A stretch of 64,000 bases of DNA from Amaranthus tricolor (lineage: Eukaryota > Streptophyta > Magnoliopsida > Caryophyllales > Amaranthaceae): positions 10,715,311-10,779,310 of the forward strand of contig NC_080059.1 of the NCBI RefSeq assembly GCF_026212465.1, given 5' to 3'. The notes below the pieces were generated by a model. That model made no database searches. It was not told where the DNA came from and was given only the letters and a program-made list of their open reading frames with translations. A program made the position numbers and the translations under genes. This document shows, one piece after another, positions 36,801 to 50,154 of the stretch; positions within the stretch are counted from its first letter, which is position 1, and each line of letters opens with the position of its first letter.

Positions 36801-38871
36801 GTAATATTAGGTTCTTATACATTCCTTTGAATTCAAAGCAATTGTTATATTTGATTTTTTTTTTTTTACAATATTGATCATCATTCTTAATTTGTATTTA
36901 TTATTTAATCTAGATGTAAAAATATTGTCCAGTGAGATCTTGTTTAGTTTGTTTCAATGTAAATTTATTATTATCAATTTTTTAATATTTTAATTATGCA
37001 CAATTAGAAATATTTAACAATGAATTAATACATTAGATATAGTGTACAAACCAAATGGATAATTGGTATGAATTGGAGGGAGTATATTACAAGAAAAACA
37101 GTTTGTCAAATTATGTATTTATAATGTATTATAAATTATGTAAAAACTAGTATATAAATCGTGTAATGTAAGAAATTTTTTAATATAAAAGTACATATAA
37201 ATATAAATTCAAAAACAAAGATGCAATTGCAAATTAATACTTTTTTTTTAATTATTTTTACTTAATGATGTCTAAAATGTTAAAATACGTTAGAATTATG
37301 GACAACAACTAATGAAATTAATTATATATTTTGTACACAAAATTATCGGAATTTAGAATAGCTTGTGCACTCTATTAATTTTGATGCATTCCCCACAATT
37401 TTCTTTGGTTATTGTCTTTTATATATTTTTGTTAGGGAAATTTACTAGACTGTTTTTCCAACTGAAAATTTTACCCAAATCTTAGGGTGTAATATTGTAA
37501 GATATTGATTATTGATTTTACTTGTATTATGGAACTAAGAATATCATTTAGGTTGATGTAATAATTTTAAATTATTCAAACGATAATTTACGTAAATAAA
37601 ATAATGTCTTTATAAATTGAAATCTTAATAAGTATAACTTAAAATTAATTTTAATGACATCCTTTTTTTTTTTTTAATAATTACAATAATATTTTATTCA
37701 GGTAAAAAGATAACGTGTAACATATTCTCATAATATTATGTTCAAATTTAGTTTTTTCTTAAAATGATTTTTTGTAGAAACTAACAATTAGGTGAAATTT
37801 AATGTTCACATAACCATGCATATTTCATACCCAATTAAATTAAAACACGTGATAAAGTTTACTCCTTTATCATTTTTCGGCAAAATTAGTAATATGTATG
37901 ACCCTTCTTCTGAAATGATTTTGAAACATTTGCTTTCAAAGTCAACCACTATAATAAATTTAATAAATTACATATTTATCTAACATTAATATTTTGTTTG
38001 AGGATATTAACATTTACTTATAAATACTATCATTTTGCAAAACAATAATTATTTTATGTTTTTGATTTTTAGTTTTCAAAAAATAAATACTATTTATGTC
38101 ATGATGAAATTGGATTGGTTAGGACTCTATTAGTTGGGTCTAGGTACAAGTCGATTTCAATTAATAATATTAATGAGTCAAGTCATTTTTAGGTTATTGG
38201 GTCTGAATTTGTGGGTTGAATAACATTTGATAGTCTCTAAGGATTGAATATGACCTAAATACATGAGAATCATACAAATTATGTTTATCATACTAAGAAT
38301 AGAACATGACCCATAAAGTCTTAATAATAAGATCGATCTAGACCTTTTGAATCTACTAGGTTGGATCAAGACTCAATCTTAATTTATTGTGTCACCCAAA
38401 ATAAATTCTTTATATTAAGGTTGGATTTGAGGTTCGGCTTTAATTTTCGAGCAAGTCCAACTAGGAACTAAATCTATGAAGGATAAATTATCTAAAATAA
38501 AATTTGTAAAGTCACAAAATATTTATGTCGTAGTTTTGCACAAATTAAACAAAAGTATTTTACTAAAAACTATTTTGCCAGACCATATTTTTTAAAATCG
38601 AAAACCACAATAACATCAAACGACACCTTAGTAAATAAAACAAATAAATTTCATTATTTAAAAAGATAAACAAGAAATAAAAGATAAATATACCTGGAAG
38701 ATCCCATGGTTCTGATTTGTTAAGATCAACATCAGCAATAGCTCGGCAAGAAAAGGTAGAATCGGAGATCTTATTAACAAGGTAAAAAGTGATAAGCTCT
38801 TCATCAGTTGGATGAAATCTAAATCCTGGTGGCAGACTTTCTTCCTTTGCTTGTTGATCTCCATTTTCCAT
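33043..38871 (-). CDS. NAC-domain transcription factor (NAM/CUC/NAC100-like)
   Basis: Nuclear, plant-specific DNA-binding regulator. Exons on the minus strand: 38871-38694, 36704-36433 and 33582-33043; phases join to 329 aa. The NAC domain spans about residues 13-160 with all subdomains: [52 protein letters not shown] and [37 protein letters not shown] with NWVMHEYRV; and [12 protein letters not shown]. The three-exon layout is standard for the family. The C-terminal half is low-complexity (Ser, Asn, Gly, Gln; [11 protein letters not shown]) and ends [12 protein letters not shown], as expected of an activation region. I saw no miR164-like site in exon 3, so assignment to the CUC/ORE1 group is uncertain. 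Introns are long (1989 and 2850 bp). ATG 38871 gives the usual short N-terminal lead. Confidence 0.93.
33739..33818. repeat. (AT)40 microsatellite
   Basis: About 80 bp of uninterrupted AT in NAC intron 2. Likely polymorphic and self-complementary. Confidence 0.95.
34960..35345. mobile_element. Possible MITE in NAC intron 2
   Basis: Opens with AGGGATCCGTTTGGCTGAG and closes with CAAGTAAACCCTTAATG, opposed ends of the TAGGGnnnGTTTGG kind. The content between them is AT-rich and non-coding. No clear target duplication. Confidence 0.35.
36860..37086. mobile_element. Stowaway-like MITE fragment in NAC intron 1
   Basis: The right half matches the MITE at 54274-54526 (GATCTTGTTTAGTTTGTTTC, TGCACAATTAGAAATATTTA) and ends GAATTGGAGGGAGTA. 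The left end is worn away. Confidence 0.5.
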
Positions 38872-40805
38872 GATTTTCTTGCTTTTTCTTATAATTGATC
38901 TTCCTATAACTAGCTAGCTAACTAGCCCTTTTGGGGTCTTTACTTCCAATTACAAATCAAAAGAGTCAAAAAGTTAGATAATGATATCTCTACACCTTAT
39001 ATATACACCAATTTCTTAACCCTAAGTTTTAAGGGTACACATATTATTTGATACTACTCCTACACTTTAATATAAATAAATTAAATAATAGATGATTTAA
39101 AATTCTTCATAACTAGTTAACTAAAACCCCCTCTTTTCATTAAGTTGGTTATATTTTATTTTTTCTTTTTACAATTTTTAAGCATAATTCAAATCTCCAT
39201 ATCTATGTATTATAAAAAGTATATATTAAAAGTCTAATTATCAAAACCACATGAATATATTTTAAGTCATATATATATATTTTTTTTTTTGAAAGAAAGT
39301 CATATATATTCTTGAATTAAATCATGTTTTCATATTTTCTCTCTTTAAATGGAATATTCTATACGTAACTAAGTTAATGAAACAGAGATAGTAATATATT
39401 GCTTGTACTTCCTCTGTTTCATTAGACTTGTTACATTTAACTTTTTACGCAATCCAATGTGCTATTTTGATCATTTATATATTGAACTATACACATCTAT
39501 AAATTATAAAATATTGATATAATATTTTGAATTAGACGATTTAAACAAAATTCCATTTGATTGTGATTTTTTCTTATAAGCTTGAAAAATAGATAGTGAC
39601 AGTAATGCAACAAGTATTTCCGAAAGAAGAAATTAAAGTACCTTTCTAGAAATATTTGATTAAATTTCGAAAGCAAAATTTGAGCATCCGACAGAAGTAA
39701 ACTTTAGGGAGCTTGGTGGGTATGTTAGTATGAGAAAGAAAGATGTATTTCACAATTAAAGTCTTGAGATTTTAGAGAAACGCAATAAAAGTTTGTGGGT
39801 AAGAAAATTTATGAGTGATAATAGGGTTTCGTACAAGAGTATTAAGAGATGGTACTTACATATATTTCTGTTTAATTAATCTATTTATTTATATGCATAT
39901 TAAGGTGTATGAAGTAAGAAGATTTCTAGGGTTTTAGTATGACATGTGTGGATGTGTGTAGTTGAAGCTTTTACCAACTAAGGACCTTAAGATACAAGGT
40001 GCTTGCATGAAATTAATTATATTTTGATTATACTATGGAAGGTCGTTGAAGAAATATCATATTTTAGGGTTGTGTAAGATTATTATCTTATCTTGTACCT
40101 TCATCTTATACTAATAACTGTCTAAATCACTTTGCTGGCCATGAATCTATTTTTCTTTTTGTTGGGTGATTAATTAAAGGTAAATGTTAAACAACACGTT
40201 CTCGCACTCGTTAACATGAATAATAATATATTTCTGATTTATTTGTACCTTTGAATTGTGGCATAAGAATTAAAAAAGGTCACTTTCAATTCATTTTGTC
40301 TAATTAACCCCCTATGGATGATAGGTGAAAAAATAATGATGTGACGAGTGTGTGTAAAATAGAGATAAAATAGAGAATTATTGAGTTGCCTTTTGCCAAA
40401 GATGAAATGAGTGCATGTATGATGAAATGTGCGAAACAACCAAACAAGGTAATAATTGCAAGTATTATGAAACGAAGCAAGTATAGGTTTAAAAACATTT
40501 GCTATGCACGCGAAGTTGTTTATATGGAGATATATATCAAAGAACATTCGAAATATAATGCATGTATATATTATCGCTCTAAAAACAAATATTTTTTTAT
40601 CAAATGTAAGAATCGATATAAGACGGCATGATTGTATTATGAACAAAATAAGAGACTTAATGAGTGCAAGATCCTTAATTAAAACAATACGGCTTTTGGG
40701 CTGAATAAAACTACATTTTTTAGGTGTAAGCAAGTATTGTAGTGAATACGCAAAGTGAAAACTCTTACAAACAAAAGTCCTAAATGGCACCATTACAAAA
40801 ATTTT

Positions 40806-41100
40806 ACTTTTACATTATGTTTGGATTTAGGAGAGAAAGAAAAAAGGACAGGAAGGGAAAGGGAATAAAGGGAAAGGAAGGTGAGGAATAAGAAGAGAGA
40901 GTGGATCGATTTATTTGAAAGAAGGGATCAAGAAGGAAAATAGGATTTTTCTTCAAAATCTTTCCACCTTATGAAAAATTATATCCTTAACAAAATTCGT
41001 CAATATTTTCTCTCCAAATTCCTCATCTTTTTTGTTATCTAAATAAGAGATTCGTCGTCCTTCCAAATCACTTCCCTTCCTTTGCCTTTATTTCTCACTA
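40806..41100. mobile_element. Purine/pyrimidine-armed MITE, worn copy
   Basis: Starts TACATTATGTTTGGAT and has a GGAAGGGAAAGGG arm opposed by CTTCCCTTCCTTTGCC, as in the SAE1 intron 7 element. The right terminus has lost the TTTGGAT complement. Confidence 0.5.
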
Positions 41101-41149
41101 TGTTTATGTTTTAGTCACAAAGCATTTGCTGGCCAATGCTTTTTTGTTG

Positions 41150-41320
41150 GACAAAGAAAAAAGTTCATTGTGAAGACGTTGTTTAAAGGTCGTTGCATAA
41201 GCGAATGGGCAACGAGTTTCCATTTATTTGTTGCCCAAAATTTGTTCTTAACTAGGGCAACGAATTTGGATGTTGCCTAAGATAACCTCAAAGGGCAACG
41301 AATTTCAATGTTGTGTTGAA
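41150..41320. repeat. Cluster of GGGCAACGA / GTTGCCC motifs
   Basis: GGGCAACGA occurs three times (near 41208, 41251 and 41296) with GTTGCCC or GTTGCC in opposite orientation between the copies, at roughly 40-bp spacing. The arrangement is like a transposon subterminal region. No termini were found. Confidence 0.5.
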
Positions 41321-41584
41321 AAATCAAAACTTTAAGTATTTAGTCCTTTTAACGTAATGGAATTCTCAGGAGTAGTCAAAAGTCTTAGGAAGCTTCATTA
41401 CTTATTAGTGAGTCTTATTTAGAACAATTAAGAGGAGAATCCTAGACTCATATAATCTTGTAGGATGTATTCTTTCTTTATAAATAGTTGTGGAAGGATT
41501 TCCGATAATAAAGGATGAACTTGATTAAACCAAAAAAATGATTTTATTTTGTGAAATATTCGAGCAAATCAAACTTATGTGATC

Positions 41585-41795
41585 CGTTATTGGTGGTAAT
41601 AAAAATGATTTGTAGCGTAAATTAAGATAAGTACGTGTCTTTTTCATGGTAATAAAAGTTTGTGAAAAAATTGAGATTGTTGAAGGAGAATAAGTATGGT
41701 TATTAAATTTATCAAGAGATATTTATACAAAATTTACACTATTTTTCTATTACCATTCCTACCATTTAGTTTCAATTACCAAACAGGTCGTTAGT
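41585..41795. repeat. Dispersed AT-rich repeat, copy 4 of 4
   Basis: Contains GTTGAAGGAGAATAAGTATG and TATCAAGAGATATT and ends in TACCAAACAGGTCGTTAG, probably the family's true end. Confidence 0.5.
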
Positions 41796-43418
41796 CAAGT
41801 CATCATTAAGGTCTCAACTCTCAAGTTTGATTTCAGAATCAAGTCTCGCTTCAGATGTCACGATTTCTGCAAAATTAAAATTTAGAACTATTGATATTAA
41901 TAAACTTTACATTAAAATGAATCAAAAAAGATCTCCCTTCATCACTATATTTTGACATAGGAGTACAAATTAAAAATAAAATACAAATTAAAAGTAATCG
42001 ATGAATAGTATCAAAAAATCAAATAAAATAATTACTTTAAATTATATTATTCATGATGCCTTAAATTTTTTTTAGACTATTTTTATCTTTCGCTCTAGGG
42101 CTCATAAATAAACAAGGATAATCCTAGTTGATCTATTACCTTGTTTATTTAGTTTAACCAAGTTCTAATAAGTTTAGTTTATACGGACATTCTAATAAGT
42201 CCGCCTTAACCAAATTAAATAGAAAATCAAAAATTTAAAAATCTCACATTATCTTGTCTTATAATAAAATTCTCGCTTTTTATTAAAGGATTGAAAAATT
42301 ACCTAGAATAATCCAATCTTTTCATGATTTTTCTATAATAATTCCACCTATTGATTAACTATGAATAATTTCAACTTTAAGGTGTATTTTCCTTGAGTAA
42401 ATCCGGATAACTTGATGACCTGCTATAGTAGGCACTTTACCAAAAAAATAATCTGAAAATAAATGTAAAATTAGAAAAAATTTGCTAAAATTATGTATGA
42501 TAAAAAAATCAGAAAAAATTTTAACTTTTTGTTTAATATTTATCTTTTTTTTTAAATAATAAAACTTGTTATAGCAAGTCATTCAATTATTGGGTTTACT
42601 CTAGGGACCCTAAAGTTGAAATGATTTATGGTTAATCAATAGGTGGAATTCTTGTTGGAAAATCAAATATAATTAATATATAAAAATCTCAGATTTATAT
42701 CATTTATTCTTTTTACTTAAATGATTTTCAATTGTATTTTTTGCATAGTTAAGCTTGTATAGATGCATTCAAACTTTTTCTTGTTATTGTACGATGAATC
42801 CACATCAAGAACCAATATTAACAATTATATAAAACAACCAACCGTATAGTACGTTAGTTAAATAAATGAAAAAAATTGGATTTTTGTAATGTTAATGAAA
42901 ATATGTGATTTTTATTATAAGATAGAACTGTTTTATTTTAATTTTCAAATTAAACATTTGATATAAATAAAAGAAAATTGCTCCTAAAACAGCTGTTTCA
43001 TATGATGCATCCTAGAAATACTATAGAAGCTTCATTTGCATGCATGTATATGTTTTCATTTTGGATGTTGAAGCAATTAGCAATTATGTCTTATTATCAG
43101 CCAACATCCATTTATATTTCTTCAAGAGTTAAGCAAAGCAGTTGCAAGATCAGCATCAAAGAAAAAGAACTACTTGCATCTCCTCAAAATGAAAAAGTTT
43201 TAATAATAATAATAATAAAAGACTAGACTGTACACAGAACATATGTCCGTCAATTAGGTATATTTCCTGCATTTCTTGTGCAAATGGTTTTGTTAACTAT
43301 CATTCTATAAATATGGTGTTCACATTGCATCATATAATCAACATCATACAAATATATCTTCTTTCTTTTCACTTCTAGGAAATCACTCCTCTGTGCCATT
43401 TAATTTGAAAGTTGCAAC

Positions 43419-43855
43419 TAGGGGTGTTCAATGGGCTAGGTCTCCATTTTAATCCCTTATTCGGCCTGTTTTTAGAAGGGTTTTGTAAGGACCAAGTTGA
43501 AAAGGGGTCGGGCCAAAATGGGCTCTACTACAACTAAAATGAAACGGGCTATAAAAGGGCTTAATAAGGATCAAAAACAGGCTTTTGTAAATAGCATAAT
43601 AGATGAATAATTTAATTATTATAAATGATAATGCCAATGACGATTATTAACGTTTCCACAATTTAATTATTATAAATGATAATGGAGATCATTATAATAA
43701 TTTTTTAGTAATAAAAATGGGTCAGGTAGAGTCAAGCGGCGTTTTCAAAGCCCAACCTATGTAAAGCCCATATTAAGTTTAAAAAGCTCTTATCCAACCA
43801 GGCCCATATTTGGTTAAGCCGGCCTGGCCTGTATTCGGTCCATTGAACACCTCTA
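43419..43855. mobile_element. hAT-type MITE
   Basis: 437 bp, starting TAGGGGTGTTCAATGGGC and ending GTCCATTGAACACCTCTA. It is flanked by 8-bp duplications GTTGCAAC (43411-43418) and GTTGTAAC (43856-43863), 7 of 8 matching. Interior motifs GGCCTG, GGGCT and AAGCCC are frequent near both ends. Confidence 0.88.
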
Positions 43856-44330
43856 GTTGTAACCCATTTTTTATTGGTTGTTCCACCTACTTTATACTCT
43901 TTTCTCTTTTGGTTGTGGTTCCTACAATTTTCTCCAGTCCCATCGAGAAGATTACTCTCTTTTTAATTCCCATCGTAAAAATCATTCTCTATTTAAAACA
44001 GTTTCTACTAATTTTTTCAACATACCTGCTATTTATCTTATTTACCAACTATAATGTAATATTTTCACCTTTATCAATTGCTACAAATATACACTATGTT
44101 TGGATGGAAAAAGTTGAGGAAAAAATGTTAGGCCCATCTGCTGTAAATGATCAGTATTAATATGATATTCTCAGCTTTGGACTGAGCCCACCCGGATTGT
44201 TTTGTGAACTTCTCCCAAAGGTTTCATACTAATATGAATTGGGATCACTTACTCTTCAAGTCTTTCTTATTTTTTTGACGTGTGACTTGAGATGTATGCT
44301 CAACAGAAAAGAATAAATCGAATATAGATT

Positions 44331-44455
44331 TAGTGCACAATATTTTTATTGTGCACCGTTATCCTTCAGTCTTGACTCTCTATACTACAAATCTACACTT
44401 TTCTACCTATACTCATAAGTCTAGGATTGGTGCATACTATTTTAGTATGCACTAA
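44331..44455. mobile_element. Small two-hairpin MITE-like element
   Basis: TTAGTGCACAATA...TATTGTGCACC at the left and GGTGCATACTATTTTAGTATGCAC at the right (written with the loop) each fold on themselves. The outer TTAGTGCA and TGCACTAA also pair. Confidence 0.5.
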
Positions 44456-44495
44456 GTCCACTTAAGATATACTCGAATAAGGAAAGGAAGAAAAA

Positions 44496-44992
44496 TGTTG
44501 GGATGATTTATCCCACATCGATGAATTAAAGATGGTGTGAACATTTTATAAGTAATTGGAGCTCTTCCACCTGTTGCCATATGGTTTTGGAATGATATCT
44601 CCTTAACTTATAATGAAGTGCGTGCACCTCATCTTTTCCTGATAATATGTTGACATTGACAATAAGTCTAACTAAACTTTAAATGGTATCAGAGCCAATG
44701 ATTCGATCAATAATTAAAAATGATAGGTCCAAAAAGAATGACATTCCTACCCTAATTGATTACTCTCACATGCAAACTTAACGGGGATTCGCAAGTGAGG
44801 GGGGTGTTAGGATGGTTTATCCTACATCGATAAATTAAAGATGGTGTTGCGCACTTTATAAGTAATAAAAGCCTTTCCTCTATTGTCATATGGTTTTAGG
44901 ATGGTATCTCGCTGACTTATTATGAAGTATGTGCACCTCATCTTTTCCTGATAAGATGTTGACATTGACAATAAATCCAGCTAAACTTAACA
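44496..44992 (+). mobile_element. TRIM retrotransposon, second family, complete
   Basis: 497 bp. LTRs at 44496-44683 and 44805-44992 start TGTTGGGAT/TGTTAGGAT and share a CCCACATCG-type block and CATATGGTTTTGG. A primer-binding site for initiator-Met tRNA, TGGTATCAGAGCC, is at 44684-44696. The polypurine tract GTGAGGGGGG just precedes the second LTR. Flanks are AAAAA on both sides, compatible with a 5-bp duplication but weak because it is a homopolymer. No coding capacity. Confidence 0.88.
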
Positions 44993-45000
44993 AAAAATAA

Positions 45001-47774
45001 AATAAATTTGCATTTCTCTTATTTAAATACCAGCAAAAGAATTAAGGTATGAAAATGAAGGAAAAGAAATTTAAAGAAAGGAGTTCAATACTCACATTTT
45101 TTTTTAGTAAAATAAGTCATTCTAAAATTGGAAAGACTAAAGGAAATTAAAGACATTAATTTTCCTTCCCCTTTCTCTTAGTTCCCATTCAATTCTCCTT
45201 GCAAAAGTATATAGAAAAAAATAACTAATTTAGAAGGAATATCCATAATATTGGCACACAAACACAAAAGTTTTATACTTTTGGTGAAAGAACCCTTTCA
45301 CCCTTATATTATTAATAGCAAATAATATAAGACTCTATTTGAGAAATTTCAAACACTATCATACAATTCATGAGAATTTCTTCCAGTCTCACAGGTTTCA
45401 CCACTCTCTCTCAAAAATCAGGATACAAATATGAGCAATCAAACATCTCCATTTAGAAGAGGTTGTAAACATAAACCCTAAACCTCGTAAAATTAGAAAT
45501 TTATAACTAGTGTTAGGACACATTTAAAAAAACTACATCATGTAGAAAATTATATTTTCATTATTATATTTGACCTTCAAATTTCCTTATAATTATCTAA
45601 TAATTAATATAAATAATAGAAAATATATCAAATAAACTCTTAAAAAACCTAATAGGAACACTAACTTGAATAAATTAGATTCTTCGATATCCATATTTGA
45701 TTTGCTTCTTAACAAATCTTTTTTTAAACTCAATATGGCTACCAACCAAAGTATTGAGTCACTAAAAAACTATTTTGACAAACATATCCCGATGGAGGCG
45801 CCTTCCTTGAAGACAAATCTTTCTATTATGATTATATTGTAAACATAGAGATTTCTTTTGTTTCTCACAATTACCAAACATAATCACTGAAAGCCCACTA
45901 GTGATCTGCTCAATTCATCTATCATTTAAACATGATGCTCTAATTTCTCCACCCTTCCCAAAGAGATTAAATATCTCCCTAAATCAGGTACATATAACTT
46001 TTTTGATCTAGAGTTACTATTTGGCCATTGTAAAGCACAATCTCCACCTCTCCAACCCCTACAACTAGGTCTATAAAATCTTACTCGACTTGCTAATCTG
46101 ATCTAAAACTAACAAACCTGTATAGTATAGCTCATTTAATTAAATGGGTTAGGTTTAAATCAAAATTTTAATTAAACCTTAAACAAACATGTATAACTCT
46201 CATAAATGGGCAGCATGTTGGATATCTAGAACATATATGTGAGCGGGTTCTCAGTCTGATTAATGCAAGAATCTAGTTTTGGGTATTACTTGTATTTAGA
46301 AGTGTGCATTCGGGTCATTCAGGTCGATCAATTTCAGACGGGTATCATTCGGTTTTCGAATCGGTAAATTTCTGATTGTATGCGCTACAAATCGTACTCG
46401 GGTCAGATCGATTAGTACGGGTCAGTTTGATAATGGTTATTCGCGTTATCAAATTTGCATGGTTTGTTACCAGTTGAAATTTAAGTCAAGTGTCAATTAA
46501 GTGTACATCGTAACTCATCAATTACATTATATTTGTATATAACTCATTTAATCAACATTCCCTTCCCTTTTCTCCCCTTCTCTTCTCGGCCTTTCGTTTT
46601 CTAGCAAAATTACTATCCACACATAGTGTAAATGAGAGATATCATAAACACGGTTTCTTTTTATTTGAACATGTATAATCCAATTAGGGTTTCAAAACCT
46701 GGGACATTGAATCCTTTCTTAAACCTTCATTTCAACAATATTTTCGATCAAAGTCGACATAATTGACTTGATTCATTATTTGAACAATTCTGGGTGTTCA
46801 CTACATTCATAAATAACGTCGCTTGTCAACTTTTTGTATAACACAGCACGCCATTGAATTGTTTGAATGCTTAACAAATATTCACTTATAATATTTTTAG
46901 GATTAAAATTCTTGAAGAACAAGCTTTCATTCAATAAACAACAATATAAATTAGTTTTTAATTGATTACATGTAATCTTCCATGAAATCGGAATTCGCGA
47001 TAAATCAGCAAAGACTCTGTCTACCATTAAAGAAAGTAGTAGTTGCTGGGTATTTGTCAAAAGTATGTGTCTAGAAGCCAACTAGAAAATCGTAGTCAGT
47101 TATTTATAAATAATCATAAAAAGACAAAAATAACACTAATAAAATATTAAAAAAAAAAAAAGAAAAAGATAATTATAAAAATGATGAATCTATGACATAG
47201 AGCCACATACCAGTAATTTATAATTGATTTAAATTACGGTACCAGTAATTTATAATTGATATAAATTACGGTTATTTATCTAGTAAAGTTCGAAGCCAAC
47301 AAGAAGATAATAAGTAGGAATGTGCTTGTCAAGATTAAGATAACTTATGAAGCACTTTAAGATTTTATATCTGCCCTGTTGTTCCTTTTCACGTAGTTAC
47401 AGCTTTTTCTTTCATCATTTTTTTTCCCAACATATGCGTGGATACATGGCCGTCAATGTTGTCATCTAATGTTATTCAACTTGGGTATAAAATTATATAT
47501 CCATAGTTGTTAATATATATATTGTTGAGTTGGTATGAGCTTTGCTACGTGATAATATTAACCTAGATTTGAATCATATTAGACATGCTTATTTTTTAAT
47601 TTTACCAATATGATTTGATTTTGTTATAGATTTGTCCCCGACCTATATATACCATATCAAACAAATAAAAACAAAGGTGAAAGTAGTTATTTTTTTAATA
47701 ATGTGCAACTCCGAATCCAAATTTAGTTTCATGAGATTTTACTCTACAAATTTCATTCGTGGCAATTCATTTCA
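45001..47774. other. AT-rich intergenic region
   Basis: No gene recognised. A GA-rich/CT-rich fold-back pair lies at about 45040-45210. A cluster of CGGGTCA and CGGGTAT motifs at 46310-46450 looks like a worn hAT subterminal region. A 33-bp tandem duplication (ACCAGTAATTTATAATTGAT) lies at 47208-47272. Confidence 0.4.
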
Positions 47775-48110
47775 TCATAAATATTAAAAAACTATAAAAT
47801 GACTAATGACAGCTTTTTAGAGCTTTGTCAAATGTCATAATTTTACAAGATTTTGTTTTACAAGAATCAAGTGCATAATATTATCATAAATCATCATAAA
47901 TACTATTAAAAGAACTATAAAATAACAAATGACAACTTTTTAAAGTTTTGTCAAATGTCATCATTTTACAAGATTTTATTTTACAAGAATCAATTAATAA
48001 TAAATACTATCAAAAGAACTGTAAAATGACAAATTATAGCTCTTTTAAAGCTTTGCCAAATGTCATGATTTTACAAGACTTTATTTTACAAGAATCAAGT
48101 GCATAATATA
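47775..48110. repeat. Three-copy tandem repeat, ~110 bp
   Basis: Units start near 47775, 47894 and 48000. Each contains GACA(A/G)CTTTTTA(G/A)AG-like, TTTGTCAAATGTCAT and TTTTACAAGAATCAA phrases in the same order. Divergence suggests an old expansion. Confidence 0.75.
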
Positions 48111-48421
48111 TTATTAGGTATAATTAGCTAAATGAACAATAAATAAGGAATAATTAGATCATTTTTAACATAATTTCAGCTACTAATACACTGACTTTTA
48201 GATCGGTCAATTGCTGAAATATGTATACTTAAATTTTTGGAATATCACAAACAATTCAAACAATTAATAATACAATTTACTTTGAAATTGAATACACAAT
48301 AAGGAAATTATCATATATGTAATATTTTAACTATTTTTTAAAATTCTGCAAATAAATGAAATAATTGTCTCTTTAAAATTTGAAATTCGTCATCAAAAAT
48401 TCAAAATAATTTAGCTTAATA

Positions 48422-48507
<86 letters not shown>

Positions 48508-48508
48508 T
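48422..48508. repeat. (ATT)n microsatellite
   Basis: About 26 ATT units ending in a short (AT)n run. Confidence 0.95.
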
Positions 48509-49235
48509 ACATATGTAATTATAGCGATGCTTTAATACTATTTTTCCTATTTTAAGCTTTAACAACATTTTCCTGTAAAAATACTTTATAGAAGTACTAT
48601 TTTAAGCTTTAATACTATTTTCCTATAAAAACACTAATGAAGATTAATTTTCTTTAATTTGATTTGGAGGAAAATTTTTAATGGTATGTTGAAAATCATG
48701 ATTTAATTTGAAACTTAAGAATTGACTCAAATTTAATGTTTGACAAATCAAAGAAATTTAATTTTAGATTTGAGTTTACTTCGTTGTTTTAAAAGTAGGT
48801 AAATATATTTGAGAATTTGAGAATCATTTTGCAAATCTTGTCAATCTAAAATTCTTCCTTTATGATTTAATAATTAAAATTGTCATTTTGAAATAAATTA
48901 TTGATTTCTAAACACAATTTAAAAGAAATGAAAATTAAGACGAGAGGAAAATTGGTTGAATTGCAAATTTTTACAAAGTGATGGATAAAACTTTTCTACG
49001 TACCCAAGTATTTTATTTCAAGTATTTTAAAAGTAGTATTAGATATATATACTTCGTGTTAAGTTCATTAAACTAAGTAATCAAAAGAATAGATTTCCTT
49101 GAAAAGGCTTATTTAGTAAAGGAGACCTCCCTCAACGGGTAAAGGTTCAGTCAAGATCATTTACAATTCCAGTTGATTAATTCATATTTATAGTAAATAG
49201 ATAGATATTAATTTTTTTTAATTTTAATTTAATGG

Positions 49236-49550
49236 TGTTAGAGTGTATATAATATATCGTGACGTCTCAACGGTCAACTTAATCTTTTTGTTGAGTAGTC
49301 TTAGACTCTCTTTACATGAAATTAGAATCCAATGTGACAAAAAAAGTCACTATTTAATTTGAGTCTCACCACTCAAATTCAAAGTTGTGTGCCAATAGCC
49401 AAGTATGCTTAGGACAGACTTATGGTGCATTTACACTTCTAGTCTAAAGTCTAAAAGACTTTCGTGTAAGGAGTGTGTTAGATTATTAACATATCTTTAA
49501 ACCTCAACCATTAACTTAATCTTTTAGTTAAATTGATTAAGATATGGAGT
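49236..49550 (+). mobile_element. TRIM, first family, diverged copy
   Basis: An LTR-like start TGTTAGAGTGTATATAAT (49236) is repeated as TGTTAGATTATTAACATAT (49476), preceded by a worn polypurine tract. The primer-binding site is no longer recognisable. The internal region keeps CCAATGTGACA, as in the copy at 30511. Confidence 0.6.
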
Positions 49551-49964
49551 TTCCTTATAAAAATGCTTTAGTACTATTTTTCCTATTTTAAGCTTTAATT
49601 TGTATATACTTTTAAATTCAATTTTAACTTAATTCAAGTCGGATTCAGTTACAAAAATGAATAAATATTAAGTCATTGAATCTATTTAAAACACCTCCAA
49701 CTTTTAACTAATATTCACAACTATATATTTTCATACAGGTACGTTTGCAGGGGTACTGAATTCTAAAGTAGGTAGAGTAATTTAAATACAGTAGAAATAT
49801 ATCAAGTACTCCAAAGAAAATACTTAGTAGAGGTTGATAATTAAAGCTGTTAAATTTTGTTCCAAAAATTTTGCAACTTAAAAGAGGTAGATTAGGACAT
49901 GATAGCAATTGAAGTAATAGGTATAAGATGAATTGTATATGAATTTTATTGGAAATACTTCACA

Positions 49965-50154
49965 TGTGAGACAAGATCCCACATCGATAAAATAGTGGGT
50001 TGTTGACTTGCATATATAGTAGGTGAGCTAATCTTCCTACTACCATATGGTTTTGGGAAACAATGAACCTCACCAAGTGTATGTGCAAGTCAACGCTCTT
50101 GGCTCGTGAATTTGTAAGCTTGAGCCCACGGGTCTTTCGTGTCCACACGTAACA
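49965..50154 (+). mobile_element. Probable solo TRIM LTR
   Basis: About 190 bp from TGTGAGACAAGATCCCACAT to CACACGTAACA. The CCCACATCG and CATATGGTTTTGG blocks match the second TRIM family's LTR. No clear target duplication. Confidence 0.55.

Larger units (their letters stand above)
38872..43418. other. Intergenic region upstream of the NAC gene
   Basis: No gene supported. It should hold the NAC promoter. A Stowaway-like end (CTTCCTCTGTTTC) lies near 39410. The longest frame (184 codons, minus, 40793-40239) is AT-driven, rich in Ile, Phe and Tyr, and resembles no family. The repeats inside are listed separately. Confidence 0.4.

Noticed and set aside
40239..40793. 184-codon ORF on the minus strand
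   Set aside because: Composition is what AT-rich DNA gives by chance (Ile, Phe, Tyr, His), no motif is recognisable, no exon partner was found, and the other strand is equally open.
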